64,000 nt of DNA from Limibacter armeniacum (GCF_036880985.1 NZ_JBAJNO010000009.1:186001-250000), one strand, 5' to 3'; numbered from the stretch's first letter, positions 48,863 through 58,252 are shown. Notes: generated by a model from the letters alone, not told the origin. Translations and numbers: made by a program.

Positions 48863-49774
48863 ATGAGAACACACCCTTACTTTATCATATTACTTGTACT
48901 GACCATTTTCGGTAGTACCAACACATTTGCACAACGTACAAAGAAAGTTGCGGCAACGATGACTTTACCTTTGGAAGACAGCCATTGTGTAGGATCCTTT
49001 AAGCAGGACCTTCTAAGACAAACACAAATTAAGGCATTGGCAAAAGAGTTTGGAACCATTGTACAGCAAGGAAACGACTTAACCGTTACCAATAAAGAAA
49101 ATGGATTTGAAGCAAGCAGTGGAACTGAGTTAACTACACTTACATCATCTGAAGTAAAAGGTGAATGGATTTCCACAACTGAATCCTCTTTTGAGTGGAT
49201 TCTAAAACAGGAAGGTGGCAAGCAGGTAGTATACCTAAAATGCAGTGTAGAAGGAAAAGCCAGAGCAATTGATGACACACCAATCGGGTTTACAGCATCT
49301 ACCCTCTCGTGTAATCAAACAGGAAATTGTGAAACAACCACCTTTCAGGATATGCAAAGCCTTTATGTAGGTTTCCAGTCTCCTGTAAATGGCTATATGA
49401 GTATTTTTATGAGAGAAAAGGATAAAGTCTATCGCCTTTTCCCCTACTCAAGTACCAATGGTGAAAAGGGAAATGCGGCTGAAGTAAAAGCAGATCAGGA
49501 GTATATTGTTTTCTCACCAGAGCATGCCACTGAAATGGGAATAAGTCCAAGAATAGTGGATGAATTGCAACTGACTACCATGGGAGAAGACAGGCTTTTC
49601 AATCGGGTATATGTTGTGTTCTCACCTAAACCTTATAAGAAACCTATACTTGATGAGGAAAATGGGGGACTCAAGACACTTTCTCCTGAAGATTTTGAGA
49701 AATGGCTCAGTAAAAATAAGGGAATGAATAAAGAGTTTCAGGACAAAATCATTTATATCAGTGTAGCCAAATAA
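48863..49774 (+). CDS. Exported DUF4384 domain protein
   Basis: 303 residues from the ATG at 48863. A TTG at 48839 is also in frame, but the residues it adds do not improve the signal. The signal peptide ends TNTFAQ. The N-terminal domain has two Cys pairs that could be oxidised (DSHCVGSFK, YLKCSVEGK, LSCNQTGNCE). The DUF4384 domain follows, with LYVGFQSPVNGYMSIFMREKDKVYRLFPY and the later EYIVFSPEHATEMG, FNRVYVVFSP. The closing helical part reads LSPEDFEKWLSKNKGMN. DUF4384 is found in proteins linked to stress or secretion, without a defined reaction. The region resembles a periplasmic binding or sensing protein. It ends at a hairpin. Confidence 0.82.
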   Translation: MRTHPYFIILLVLTIFGSTNTFAQRTKKVAATMTLPLEDSHCVGSFKQDLLRQTQIKALAKEFGTIVQQGNDLTVTNKENGFEASSGTELTTLTSSEVKGEWISTTESSFEWILKQEGGKQVVYLKCSVEGKARAIDDTPIGFTASTLSCNQTGNCETTTFQDMQSLYVGFQSPVNGYMSIFMREKDKVYRLFPYSSTNGEKGNAAEVKADQEYIVFSPEHATEMGISPRIVDELQLTTMGEDRLFNRVYVVFSPKPYKKPILDEENGGLKTLSPEDFEKWLSKNKGMNKEFQDKIIYISVAK

Positions 49775-49795
49775 GTAGCTATACAATACTATAAG

Positions 49796-49830
49796 GAGCT
49801 GGCAGCAATCACTGTCGGCTCTTTTTATTT
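49796..49830 (+). terminator. Terminator after the DUF4384 gene
   Basis: GAGCTGGCA (49796-49804) pairs with TGTCGGCTC (49813-49821), nine pairs with two G-T wobbles, followed by TTTTTATTTT. Confidence 0.8.
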
Positions 49831-49917
49831 TAAATTAATCCAGCTTTCACCTCACATTTTTGGCATATTTTAAGTTTAATTCATACCGGATTACACGGAA
49901 ACATACATCAGTTATAT

Positions 49918-49925
49918 TAAATTTG
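49918..49925 (+). promoter_or_regulatory. -7 box for ispG
   Basis: TAAATTTG followed by C is a perfect -7 match. The start would be about 49932 and the leader about 120 bases. Confidence 0.5.
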
Positions 49926-50052
49926 CATCGTATATGCGATCACTTAAGGCTACATAAGTCACTAAGTCACATATTTTCAATCTGATAACAATCAATGACT
50001 GAAGAAACAAAACAGTCTTTCTTCATTGCATTTTGATCATACTAAACTTTTT

Positions 50053-52053
50053 ATGGATTCGAAGACCATTATTCACCCTTACACATACTGTAACAGTCTG
50101 ACGGAATATTCGAGAAGGAAAACCATTGAGGTAAACATTGGAGGTGTACCACTTGGAGGAGACAATCCTATCCGCATCCAATCCATGACTACCGTTGACA
50201 CAATGGACACAATTGGTTCTGTTGAAGAGTCAATCCGAATGATTGAGGCAGGGTGTGAGTACATACGTATTACAGCACCAAGTATCAAGGAAGCAGAGAA
50301 CCTTGGGGAAATTCGTAAGGAATTACGTGCAAGAGGTTACGAAACTCCGCTTGTGGCTGATATCCACTTTACCCCAAATGCCGCTGAAATGGCAGCCAGA
50401 CTGGTTGAGAAAGTGCGTATCAACCCAGGAAACTATGCTGACAAGAAACGATTCGAAATCATTGAATATGATGATTATACGTATGAGGCTGAACTGGAAC
50501 GAATCCGTGAAAAATTCACTCCTCTGGTAGATATCTGTAAGGAATATGGTACTGCCATGCGTATCGGCACCAACCATGGCTCTTTGTCAGACAGAATTCT
50601 TAGCCGATATGGTGATACACCTATCGGTATGGTTGAGTCTGCACTAGAGTTCCTGCGTATCTGCGAAGACCTGAATTACCACAATATTGTCCTTTCGATG
50701 AAAGCCAGCAATACACAGGTGATGGTTCAGGCTTATAGGTTGCTTGTACAAAAAATGGCAGAGGAAGGACTCAAGCCATACCCACTCCACTTGGGAGTAA
50801 CAGAAGCAGGAGAAGGAGAGGACGGCAGAATCAAGTCTGCTGTAGGTATCGGAACACTGCTTGAAGATGGCTTAGGTGACACTGTTCGTGTATCCCTAAC
50901 AGAAGCTCCTGAGGCTGAAGCACCAGTGGCAGCAGCACTTATCAACCGTTACAACGATCGTGCTGCCAAGTCCAAGGAGATTCCTACCAAACTGGAAGTT
51001 ACGCCAAAAGACCCTTTTAAGTATGAAAGACGTGTTACCAAGGAAGTAGAAAACTTTGGTGACCATAACGTGCCAAGGGTCATTGCAGACTTAAGCCATT
51101 TGTCACAGATAGAGATGAAAGACCTGAAAGCTGTCGGTCATTTCTATTTGCCAGCTACAGACAAATGGGCGATGAATGACCACGGTTGTGACTATATCTA
51201 TACAGGCAACAACAAACTGGATTTTATGTTGCCTAATGGGGTTAAGGAAGTTTTGGACTATTCTGCTTGGGTCAATTCAGCTGACAAATCCAATGATATT
51301 CCAATGCTCACAGCCAAGGAGTTGAAAGAAGGTGTAACTCTTCACCCTACCTTGAATTTTGTCAAAGCTTCCATTCAGGATATGGATAGTTCCATGAATG
51401 AATTGCTTCAATCAAAAAATAATATAGTACTGGTAATCGCCACAGACAATGCACATGCAATGCCTGAGTTGAGAGCACTTCTTCTGGAGCTTTATAAGCA
51501 GGAAATCAAAACGCCTGTTGTTGCCTGGAGAACCTACTCTTCTGATTTGGACAATGATCAGCTTCAGCTTTACAGTGCTACAGATGTTGGTGGGTTACTG
51601 ATTGATGGCTTGGGTGACGGTATTATGCTGACGCCTGCATTAGATCAGGAGACCAATAGAGAGCGCACAATTGAACTATTAAAAACATATAACAGTACGG
51701 CATTCAATATTCTGCAAGCAGCACGTACAAGAATGACCAAGGCTGAATACATTTCTTGCCCTTCTTGTGGAAGAACGCTGTTTGATCTCCAAGAAACTAC
51801 CGCCATGATCCGTAAAAGAACAGACCATCTGAAAGGTGTGAAAATAGGCATCATGGGATGTATTGTAAATGGCCCTGGAGAAATGGCAGATGCGGATTAC
51901 GGTTACGTAGGCTCAGGTAAAGGTAAGATCACGCTTTACCGAGGTCAAGAAGTCGTGAAGCGAAGCGTTCCTTCTGAAAAGGCCGTAGATGAACTGATTG
52001 AAATTATTCGGGAAGATGGCAACTGGCTAGAACCTGAATCGATAGAAGCATAA
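50053..52053 (+). CDS. ispG: 4-hydroxy-3-methylbut-2-enyl diphosphate synthase, long form
   Basis: 666 residues from the ATG at 50053. An in-frame TTG at 50026 is less likely. The TIM-barrel domain opens RRKTIEVNIGGVPLGGDNPIRIQSMT. A large inserted domain, about residues 300-560, distinguishes the long form found in Bacteroidota, Chlamydiae and plants. The C-terminal [4Fe-4S] domain has SCPSCGRTLFDLQ and GIMGCIVNGPGEMADADYG, giving the Cys ligands and a conserved Glu. It performs the penultimate step of the MEP isoprenoid route: reductive ring-opening of the cyclic diphosphate. It acts in the cytoplasm. A -7 box lies about 130 bases upstream. Confidence 0.97.
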   Translation: MDSKTIIHPYTYCNSLTEYSRRKTIEVNIGGVPLGGDNPIRIQSMTTVDTMDTIGSVEESIRMIEAGCEYIRITAPSIKEAENLGEIRKELRARGYETPLVADIHFTPNAAEMAARLVEKVRINPGNYADKKRFEIIEYDDYTYEAELERIREKFTPLVDICKEYGTAMRIGTNHGSLSDRILSRYGDTPIGMVESALEFLRICEDLNYHNIVLSMKASNTQVMVQAYRLLVQKMAEEGLKPYPLHLGVTEAGEGEDGRIKSAVGIGTLLEDGLGDTVRVSLTEAPEAEAPVAAALINRYNDRAAKSKEIPTKLEVTPKDPFKYERRVTKEVENFGDHNVPRVIADLSHLSQIEMKDLKAVGHFYLPATDKWAMNDHGCDYIYTGNNKLDFMLPNGVKEVLDYSAWVNSADKSNDIPMLTAKELKEGVTLHPTLNFVKASIQDMDSSMNELLQSKNNIVLVIATDNAHAMPELRALLLELYKQEIKTPVVAWRTYSSDLDNDQLQLYSATDVGGLLIDGLGDGIMLTPALDQETNRERTIELLKTYNSTAFNILQAARTRMTKAEYISCPSCGRTLFDLQETTAMIRKRTDHLKGVKIGIMGCIVNGPGEMADADYGYVGSGKGKITLYRGQEVVKRSVPSEKAVDELIEIIREDGNWLEPESIEA

Positions 52054-52062
52054 ATCAACATT

Positions 52063-52103
52063 AAACCGATGGATCACTTATTAGAGTGGCACATCGGTTT
52101 TTT
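52063..52103 (+). terminator. Terminator after ispG
   Basis: AAACCGATG (52063-52071) pairs with CATCGGTTT (52092-52100), with an inner CACT/AGTG helix (52075-52078 with 52085-52088), followed by TTTG. Confidence 0.75.
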
Positions 52104-52130
52104 GTTATAGAACACTAACCCAAACTAACT

Positions 52131-53045
52131 ATGTATTACCTGAAAACGCTATGCATGATGCTTCTGCTGATTGCATGCACTTCCTCCACTTCTGCCCCTG
52201 AAGGCGCTCCTTTTTCTCATTACGAAGGCTTTGGTAAATACTGGTACAAGGGAGAGGCTGAAATTACTACCTATGAATTGCAACAGCCCCGATATGGGCA
52301 GATGCGAAAAGGACATGCTATATTGGTAATGGTGACTGAGCCTTTCAACAAAACGAAATATGTAAAATCCGATGACCCTGAAGCTAAAGATGCCGTAACT
52401 GTCTTGAAATACAACCTGATTAAACGCTTTACAACAGGTATCTATGATTACTCTCAAATGGAGTCCGTATTCACTCCAGTTAGTAAAGCCTCTTTACCGG
52501 CATCCCTCAAAGTAACCTATTCGAATCAAGACTGGTGCGGTCAGTACTTCAGCTCCATGACACACACAGGGAAAGGGCTTTATATTCAACACCATTCCTA
52601 TTTTGAGGGAGCTGAAACCAAAAAAGAAACATTAGCAGTAGACCTTCTGGAAGATGAGCTTTTTAATGTCATCAGAATCAATCCTGAAATCCTGCCAACA
52701 GGGGAACTTACCATAATCCCCAACTTGCTTACTACAGAAATGCTGCATCAGGATCATGCTGCCCATAGTGCAGAAGCATCTTTAAAGAAAAATGAAAATG
52801 GCCTGATGACCTATACATTATCCTACACTGACTTGCCTAGAAAACTTGTCATTAACTTTGAAGGTGAGGCACCATATGCCATTGAAAGTTGGGAAGAGTC
52901 ATTCAAGAGCAGCATGAATGGACAGGAACTAACCTTGAAAGCTACCAAGAAAAAAAGAATCTGGTCTCCGTACTGGAACCAGAACAGCCATCAGTTTGAC
53001 AGCCTCAGAAATGTGCTTGGACTCTCACAGGAAATGAATGATTAG
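52131..53045 (+). CDS. Conserved lipoprotein of unknown function
   Basis: 304 residues. The lipoprotein signal is LLLIAC, with Cys at about residue 16. The mature protein has FGKYWYKGEAEITTYELQQPRYGQMRKGHAILVMVTEPF near the front, then VLKYNLIKRFTTGIYDYSQMESVFTPV in the middle, and DWCGQYFSSM. It ends with KRIWSPYWNQNSHQFDSLRN. I recall this pattern as a conserved Bacteroidota family that databases have sometimes mislabelled as septum formation inhibitor Maf. There is no resemblance to true Maf (see 30115-30687). It probably sits in the periplasm or outer membrane. It lies between ispG and the 2-oxoglutarate oxygenase. Confidence 0.8.
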   Translation: MYYLKTLCMMLLLIACTSSTSAPEGAPFSHYEGFGKYWYKGEAEITTYELQQPRYGQMRKGHAILVMVTEPFNKTKYVKSDDPEAKDAVTVLKYNLIKRFTTGIYDYSQMESVFTPVSKASLPASLKVTYSNQDWCGQYFSSMTHTGKGLYIQHHSYFEGAETKKETLAVDLLEDELFNVIRINPEILPTGELTIIPNLLTTEMLHQDHAAHSAEASLKKNENGLMTYTLSYTDLPRKLVINFEGEAPYAIESWEESFKSSMNGQELTLKATKKKRIWSPYWNQNSHQFDSLRNVLGLSQEMND

Positions 53046-53078
53046 TTCTCTAATTAATAGCTATTCAAAGTGAAGTGT

Positions 53079-53086
53079 TATATTTG
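53079..53086 (+). promoter_or_regulatory. -7 box for the 2-oxoglutarate oxygenase
   Basis: TATATTTG followed by C is a perfect -7 match, giving a leader of about 40 bases before the ATG at 53133. Confidence 0.55.
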
Positions 53087-53132
53087 CACCACTAACATAC
53101 ATATTAAATCATAACACATTTATACGTTCTTT

Positions 53133-54095
53133 ATGGATATTAACAAGATTGCAACCGTTGACTTTAATGATTTAATGTCTGGCGATGCACAGAAAAAAGC
53201 AGCGTTTGTAAAAGAAATGGGAGACTCATTCTCCAATATGGGGTTTGTTATTGTCTCTAACCACGGTGTGACTGAAGATTTAAGACAAGAACTTTTCAGA
53301 GTATCCAAAAAATACTTTGAGCTTCCTGAAGATGTAAAAGCCAAATACGAAATCGAAGGGCTTGGTGGCCAACGTGGACATACAGGCAGAAACAAGGAAA
53401 GCGCAAAAGGTAGTGACCTTCCAGACCTTAAGGAGTTTTACCACGTAGGTCAGGAAGTTGAGGACAACGATCCGATCAAAGATAACTATCCTGACAATGT
53501 TTGGCCTGAAGAAGTGCCCGAACTTGAGGAAATCTCCCTAAAGATTTACAAGACTTTCGAACAGACAGGAAAGAACCTGCTTCGTGCAATTGCCTTGTAC
53601 CTTGGACTGGATGAATTCTATTTTGATGATAAAATCCATAACGGTAACAGTATCCTACGCATGCTTCACTACTACCCTCAGGAAAATGTCGACAACATTC
53701 CTGACGGTGCTATCAGGGCTGCCGCACATGGTGATATCAACCTGATTACTTTGCTGATGGGTGGAAGCGCTGAAGGACTTCAGGCACAAGCTTTAAGTGG
53801 CGAGTGGATTAATGTTCAGCCTAATCCAAATGAGATTGTTATCAACATTGGAGACATGCTGGCAAGGCTAACCAACAATAAGCTTAGATCAACGATCCAT
53901 AGGGTAATCAACCCATCGAAAGAGAACCTCAAAACTTCTCGTTACTCGATGCCATTCTTTATGCACCCTAGAGCGGAAATGGATCTTACTTGCCTTGAAA
54001 GCTGTGTTAGTGATAAAAATCCTAAACAGTATACTGATATGACAGCTGGAGAATTTTTGACTGAAAGACTAAGAGAACTTGGTCTGTTGAAATAA
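53133..54095 (+). CDS. 2-oxoglutarate/Fe(II)-dependent oxygenase, isopenicillin N synthase-like
   Basis: 320 residues. The N-terminal DIOX_N region opens KIATVDFNDLMSG and contains GDSFSNMGFVIVSNHGV, the usual Gly-Phe-Phe/Val-x-x-x-x-His-Gly-type segment. The double-stranded beta-helix domain contains the iron triad His199-x-Asp201 (AAHGDINLITLL) and His256 (RSTIHRVI), and Arg270 (SRYSMPFF) would hold 2-oxoglutarate. The enzyme is cytoplasmic and of family length. Such proteins hydroxylate or desaturate small molecules. The substrate is unknown, and no biosynthetic cluster surrounds it. The gene has its own -7 box and terminator. Confidence 0.92.
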   Translation: MDINKIATVDFNDLMSGDAQKKAAFVKEMGDSFSNMGFVIVSNHGVTEDLRQELFRVSKKYFELPEDVKAKYEIEGLGGQRGHTGRNKESAKGSDLPDLKEFYHVGQEVEDNDPIKDNYPDNVWPEEVPELEEISLKIYKTFEQTGKNLLRAIALYLGLDEFYFDDKIHNGNSILRMLHYYPQENVDNIPDGAIRAAAHGDINLITLLMGGSAEGLQAQALSGEWINVQPNPNEIVINIGDMLARLTNNKLRSTIHRVINPSKENLKTSRYSMPFFMHPRAEMDLTCLESCVSDKNPKQYTDMTAGEFLTERLRELGLLK

Positions 54096-54116
54096 TCAGC
54101 ATAATATAATAATATC

Positions 54117-54153
54117 AAAGCGGTATAGAATTCACATTCTGTACCGCTTTTTT
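54117..54153 (+). terminator. Terminator after the oxygenase gene
   Basis: AAAGCGGTA (54117-54125) pairs with TACCGCTTT (54142-54150), and AGAAT/ATTCT continues it past one T-G wobble, with a TCAC loop. A run of T follows. Confidence 0.88.
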
Positions 54154-54392
54154 GCTTTAGAAACATATGCTATCAGATAAAAAAAACTTCTTCCAATCCA
54201 TTTTTCTCTATAAAATCAGTTATGATAAATAGAATTACTGATAATAATACTATATTCTATATCAATTAAAATCTCATGTTTAAACACTTAATTTTCAACA
54301 CTTTTTAAGGTTAAAACAACCAATATTCATCTTAAAATTTAGAACGGTTTTAATTGGTAGCTCATTTTTATTTTCAAGACCTAATTATAGTC

Positions 54393-54782
54393 ATGGGACC
54401 AAAAATTAATAGCATACTTCTTATTGACGACAATGACTCCACTAACTTTCTCAATGAACTAATCATAGAGCGAGCTGCATTTGCAAAATCTGTCGTGACT
54501 TTACAAAGTGGACCACAAGCGCTGAACTATCTCAAGCAAGAAATACCTGACCTAATTTTATTGGATGCCAATATGCCTGGAATGAGTGGCTGGAAGTTTA
54601 TGGAAGAGTATCGAAAACTGGACACTTCCAAGCAAAACAAAATCGTGGTCATCATGCTAACCACTTCCATTAACCCCGATGATAAGGAAAAAGCTAACAG
54701 TATACCGGAAATCAATGGATTCAAAAACAAACCATTATCACCTGAGATCCTGTTCCAGATATACCAAGAACATTTTGTCTAA
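54393..54782 (+). CDS. Single-domain response regulator (CheY-like)
   Basis: 129 residues from the ATG at 54393. An in-frame TTG at 54354 would add 13 residues and is less likely. It is a complete receiver domain and nothing else: acidic pair Asp12-Asp13 (LLIDDND), phospho-acceptor Asp58 (ILLDANMPGMSG), switch Thr90/91 (MLTTS) and Lys113 before Pro (FKNKPL). With no output domain it should act by protein binding, in a phosphorelay or with a sensor kinase. No kinase gene is nearby. The region before it is a 240-base AT-rich gap. Confidence 0.94.
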   Translation: MGPKINSILLIDDNDSTNFLNELIIERAAFAKSVVTLQSGPQALNYLKQEIPDLILLDANMPGMSGWKFMEEYRKLDTSKQNKIVVIMLTTSINPDDKEKANSIPEINGFKNKPLSPEILFQIYQEHFV

Positions 54783-54792
54783 ATAAGCCATT

Positions 54793-54836
54793 GTCTTGCC
54801 GAAAGCTATTCTGCAAGACTCTTTTTATGATAAACA
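54793..54836 (+). terminator. Terminator after the response regulator
   Basis: GTCTTGC (54793-54799) pairs with GCAAGAC (54823-54829) across a 23-base loop, then TCTTTTT. The right arm lies inside the end of the convergent acetyltransferase gene. Confidence 0.55.
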
Positions 54837-55333
54837 TACAAGTACTCATCCATCAGCTTTCCGTTCTTTATCACAGCCTTCCTATGGATCGCTTCCAGTT
54901 GAAATCCCACTTTTTCTAATACCCTCATGGAAGCTTTATTATGCTCAAAAACTCCTGCAAAAATCCTGACTACCTCAAAAGTTTCAAAAGCATAATCTAC
55001 CATAGCCTTGACTGCTTGTGTGACGATACCCTTCCCCCAATACGGCTCTCCTATAAAATAGCCAATCTCAAGGTTTAGCCTATATACATCAGTCATTTTC
55101 ATAATGCCAATGCTGCCTATTGCCTCACCATCCACAACTATGGCAAAATTCTCTAACGGGTCTGCCAGATTCGCCAGTTTTATCCATACTTCTGCATCAT
55201 CCAATGTATAAGGATGAGGAAACCGATCCCTCACATTATTGAATATCTTCGGGTTGTTGGCATATTTCAGCAGTGCAGGAATATCCTCGTTGCGCCATTC
55301 TCTTAGTACTCCTTTCTCAAAATTGATTTCCAT
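54806..55333 (-). CDS. GNAT-family N-acetyltransferase, RimJ/RimL-like
   Basis: 175 residues from the ATG at 55333. A longer frame to 55372 adds 13 hydrophobic residues and overlaps the terminator of the upstream MFS gene, so the shorter form is chosen. It has the family pattern: LREWRNEDIPALLKYANNPKIFNNVRDRFPHPYT, the core RLNLEIGYFIGEPYWGKGIVTQAVKAMVDYAFE with the acetyl-CoA loop, and EHNKASMRVLEKVGF near the end. The substrate is unknown. It is distinct from the enzyme at 3145-3729 in sequence but belongs to the same superfamily. It converges on the response regulator gene. Confidence 0.9.
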   Translation of the reverse strand: MEINFEKGVLREWRNEDIPALLKYANNPKIFNNVRDRFPHPYTLDDAEVWIKLANLADPLENFAIVVDGEAIGSIGIMKMTDVYRLNLEIGYFIGEPYWGKGIVTQAVKAMVDYAFETFEVVRIFAGVFEHNKASMRVLEKVGFQLEAIHRKAVIKNGKLMDEYLYVYHKKSLAE

Positions 55334-55360
55334 ATATCTCAGCCATATTATGGTAAATAA

Positions 55361-55391
55361 AAAAGCCACCATAAACTTAATTATGATGGCT
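55361..55391 (-). terminator. Terminator after the first FucP-like gene
   Basis: AGCCA/TGGCT (55364-55368 with 55387-55391) and CATAA/TTATG (55370-55374 with 55381-55385) form a stem with one C-A mismatch and a 6-base loop. The minus strand continues into TTTT. Confidence 0.7.
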
Positions 55392-55419
55392 CCAAGATAT
55401 CTATATTTTCAGAATTTGA

Positions 55420-56640
55420 TTACCTGACTTTATGACCTTTGATCGCATAGAATAGAATAAACAGGTATGCAGGTACTGTTACCCAATAAGCAGACTGAAT
55501 ATCACCCAGCTCATCTTTTACAAAACCAAATACCAATGGCAGCACAGCACCACCTACAATACCCATTACAAGTAGAGAAGCACCCGTCTTGGTAAACTTG
55601 CCAAGGTCAGCAATTGCCAACGGCCAAATTGCAGGCCACATCAGTGAGTTTGCCAGACCAAGTACTGCAACGAACCAAATTGAAGTTGCTGCAGGTGAGA
55701 AAATAACAAGCGCTGAACTAACTACACCCAACCATGCACAAAGGTTAAGTGCCAAGTTTTGAGAGATTACTTTAGGAATAAAGAATACCCCTACAAGGTA
55801 ACCTACCACCATAAAGATCACCGTATAAGTCGTGTAAGTCGCTGGGTTTTCAAGTCCAACACTGTCAGCATAGTCTACAATTGTAGCCAAAGCAATCGTC
55901 TCAACACCTACATAAGCAAACAAGGCTACAACCCCCAAGATAAGGTGAGGAAACTGCATGATACTCGTCTTGCTGCTAGCATATGAAGAAGCCGGTGTCT
56001 CACTGTCTTCCTCATCTTCTCCTGCTGCCTTCACTTCTGGAAGTGGCGCAAAATTGGAGAAGATACCCAAGATCACAAAAATGCCGATGATCAGGTAGAA
56101 AGGAAAGTTGATAGATTCCAGTGATGGAGACTCAAGGTTCATAAACAAGCTCAAGAAGATTGGAGCAATTGCCCATGCCGCCTTATTGATAATCCCCATA
56201 ATACTGATTCTCATTGCAGCACTTTCCTGTGGACCCAAAATAGTGATATAAGGGTTTACTGAAGCTTGAAGCAAAGTATTACCCAAACCACTGATAAAAG
56301 AGGCTAACAAGAACAATGGCAAGCTTTCAAGTCTTGCGGAAGGAACAAAAAGAGCCAATCCTATAGCAAAAAAGAAAAAGGACAGCATCATCCCTTTCTT
56401 ATACCCTACCTTTTTAATGATCAGACCTGATGGATAACCAAATACTATAAATGCTGAAAAAGTAGCAGCCAATACAAGGTAAGATTGTGTTGAAGAAAGG
56501 TCCAGCGCCTTCTTCAGAAATGGAATAAGGTAACCATTGATTCCCAGAGCGAAACCGATTACAAAAAACATCACTCCAATGATGGTAATCGGTAATAAAA
56601 AGCTCTTTTCCTGTGTGGTTTTTACAGTTTGTGTAGCCAT
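55420..56640 (-). CDS. FucP-type sugar MFS permease
   Basis: 406 residues with 12 predicted helices. It opens with a short basic tail and LLPITIIGVMFFVIGFALGINGYLIPFLKKALDL, the FucP-family layout. The first-half signature is SGLIIKKVGYKKGMMLSF. GNTLLQASVNPYITILGP is the conserved Asn-Pro-Tyr loop after helix 4 that is characteristic of fucose/glucose/galactose:proton symporters. The central loop (KAAGEDEEDSETPASS) is acidic. It should carry a hexose or a related sugar inward with protons across the inner membrane. It is a paralogue of the gene at 56907-58172 and lies in the same direction with a terminator between the two. Confidence 0.93.
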   Translation of the reverse strand: MATQTVKTTQEKSFLLPITIIGVMFFVIGFALGINGYLIPFLKKALDLSSTQSYLVLAATFSAFIVFGYPSGLIIKKVGYKKGMMLSFFFFAIGLALFVPSARLESLPLFLLASFISGLGNTLLQASVNPYITILGPQESAAMRISIMGIINKAAWAIAPIFLSLFMNLESPSLESINFPFYLIIGIFVILGIFSNFAPLPEVKAAGEDEEDSETPASSYASSKTSIMQFPHLILGVVALFAYVGVETIALATIVDYADSVGLENPATYTTYTVIFMVVGYLVGVFFIPKVISQNLALNLCAWLGVVSSALVIFSPAATSIWFVAVLGLANSLMWPAIWPLAIADLGKFTKTGASLLVMGIVGGAVLPLVFGFVKDELGDIQSAYWVTVPAYLFILFYAIKGHKVR

Positions 56641-56845
56641 TAACGTGTTATTTATTTAGTTGAAATATTAAGCAAATACTAAGAACGAATATAATTTTTT
56701 ATCCTAATTATCCTATGCTAGCCCAAACTAATGTTGACTTTATACCAGTTTTCAGAATTTTATACGGCTCAATTTTCACCATAAATGGGGATTGACATAT
56801 TCAAATCACAGGCATTTTCATTTTCAATTATTAATTAATGGATAC

Positions 56846-56877
56846 AAAAAAACCTTCTGGTTTTCTATACCAGAAGG
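56846..56877 (-). terminator. Terminator after the second FucP-like gene
   Basis: CCTTCTGGT (56853-56861) and ACCAGAAGG (56869-56877) make a perfect 9-bp stem with a 7-base loop, and the minus strand then has seven T. Confidence 0.9.
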
Positions 56878-56906
56878 CTTCATATAAACTGTATTTTATT
56901 TAACTA

Positions 56907-58172
56907 TTAAGCTTTCTTATGTCCGTTGATAGCAAAATATGCCAAGTAAGCATAACATAGCAATGGGATGATGTAAGCCAGCTTAATACCAACTGCGTCA
57001 CTAAGCAACCCTTGTATGTATGGCATAATCGCACCACCAGCTACAGCCATCATCATAAAGCCTGATGCTCTAGTCGTATGGATACCAAGCCCATCAACAC
57101 CCAAGGCAAAGATACAACCCCACATTACCGAGTTGAACAAACCAACAAGAATCAGCATCAGGATAATTACAGGTACATTCATACCGAACATAGAAACTGT
57201 AATATCATTGCTAATCAGAATACTACCGGCAATCAACCCAATATTGATCACTGCAGCCACCAACAATGCTTTTTCGGAAGCTACCGTCTTCAGGATTGGC
57301 ACACCTACAAACCTACCAATCATTGCCATTAACCAGTAGTATGCCGCAAACTTGGCACCTATTTCTGCTGAAAATCCTCCGATCGTCTCTGTCATATAGA
57401 ATACGATAAAGGATGCAACCCCTACTTCAGCACCTACATAACAGAAAATACCCAATACGCCAAAGCGAAGGTTTCTGAATGAGAAAGGGCCTTTTACTGA
57501 CTTAGCCTCTGCTTCCTTCACCTCTTCTGTTGTCTCATCTACGATTTCAGGAAGTTTGGAAAAGAAAATGATCACGGTAATCAGTGCGACCAAAATTGTA
57601 AGGAAAATGTACGTCAGTCTAAGGTTTTCACCTTGTTGAGTCGTATTCAATGCAGCATTCAAAATAAAAGCACCTCCCAAGGTTGGTGCAATATAAGTTG
57701 CCAACGAGTTAAGTGCTCCGGCAATGGTAATACGCATAGAGGCACCACTAGGGTCTCCAAGCTTTGCCAGATACGGGTTGGCTGCTGTCTGAAGAATTGC
57801 AATTCCTGCTGCCACAATAAATGTCGCTATCAGGAAAACTGACGTAGAGGCCATATTTACCGCCAGCAAGTAACTCAACGACCCTGCGGCCACTACAGCC
57901 AAACCTACCACTACTGATAGCTTATATCCTATTTTAGATATCAAGGTTGAGGCTGGCAATGACATTACAAAGTAAGCGATGAAAAAGGCAAAGTTGACAA
58001 TTTGGGATTGTCCTGGTGTCAGACCGAAAGTGTTTTTAGCATAAGGTGTCAGAACGTTACTGTTCAAGGCAGTCAATCCTCCAAAAATAAAGAAGATGAT
58101 CACCATTGCCACCAATGGAATAGTATAATTGGGTCTGGCAGCTGTCTGTTGATTTTTTAATGATTTTTCCAT
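56907..58172 (-). CDS. FucP-type sugar MFS permease
   Basis: 421 residues, 12 helices. The start, YTIPLVAMVIIFFIFGGLTALNSNVLTPYAKNTF, follows FucP. ASTLISKIGYKLSVVVGL is its motif A equivalent. GIAILQTAANPYLAKLGDPSGASMRITIAGALNS carries the Asn-Pro-Tyr loop and the following Ser-x-x-x-Arg segment. The central loop is charged (PEIVDETTEEVKEAEAKSVKG). It should import a hexose such as galactose or fucose with protons. The two paralogues differ enough to have different substrates. This one has a perfect -7 box (58253-58260) and lies between the first permease and glycerate kinase, all on the minus strand, so the cluster may be induced together. Confidence 0.93.
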   Translation of the reverse strand: MEKSLKNQQTAARPNYTIPLVAMVIIFFIFGGLTALNSNVLTPYAKNTFGLTPGQSQIVNFAFFIAYFVMSLPASTLISKIGYKLSVVVGLAVVAAGSLSYLLAVNMASTSVFLIATFIVAAGIAILQTAANPYLAKLGDPSGASMRITIAGALNSLATYIAPTLGGAFILNAALNTTQQGENLRLTYIFLTILVALITVIIFFSKLPEIVDETTEEVKEAEAKSVKGPFSFRNLRFGVLGIFCYVGAEVGVASFIVFYMTETIGGFSAEIGAKFAAYYWLMAMIGRFVGVPILKTVASEKALLVAAVINIGLIAGSILISNDITVSMFGMNVPVIILMLILVGLFNSVMWGCIFALGVDGLGIHTTRASGFMMMAVAGGAIMPYIQGLLSDAVGIKLAYIIPLLCYAYLAYFAINGHKKA

Positions 58173-58252
58173 TATCTGATCTCTGTCAATCGTTGTTCAA
58201 AAATTATAGGTGGTTGATTAGTTCACCAGTAAGTGTTTGGCTTACGGTTTCG

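Noticed and set aside
52131-53045. True Maf/septum-inhibitor protein
   Set aside because: No Maf signature. The genuine Maf protein is at 30115-30687.
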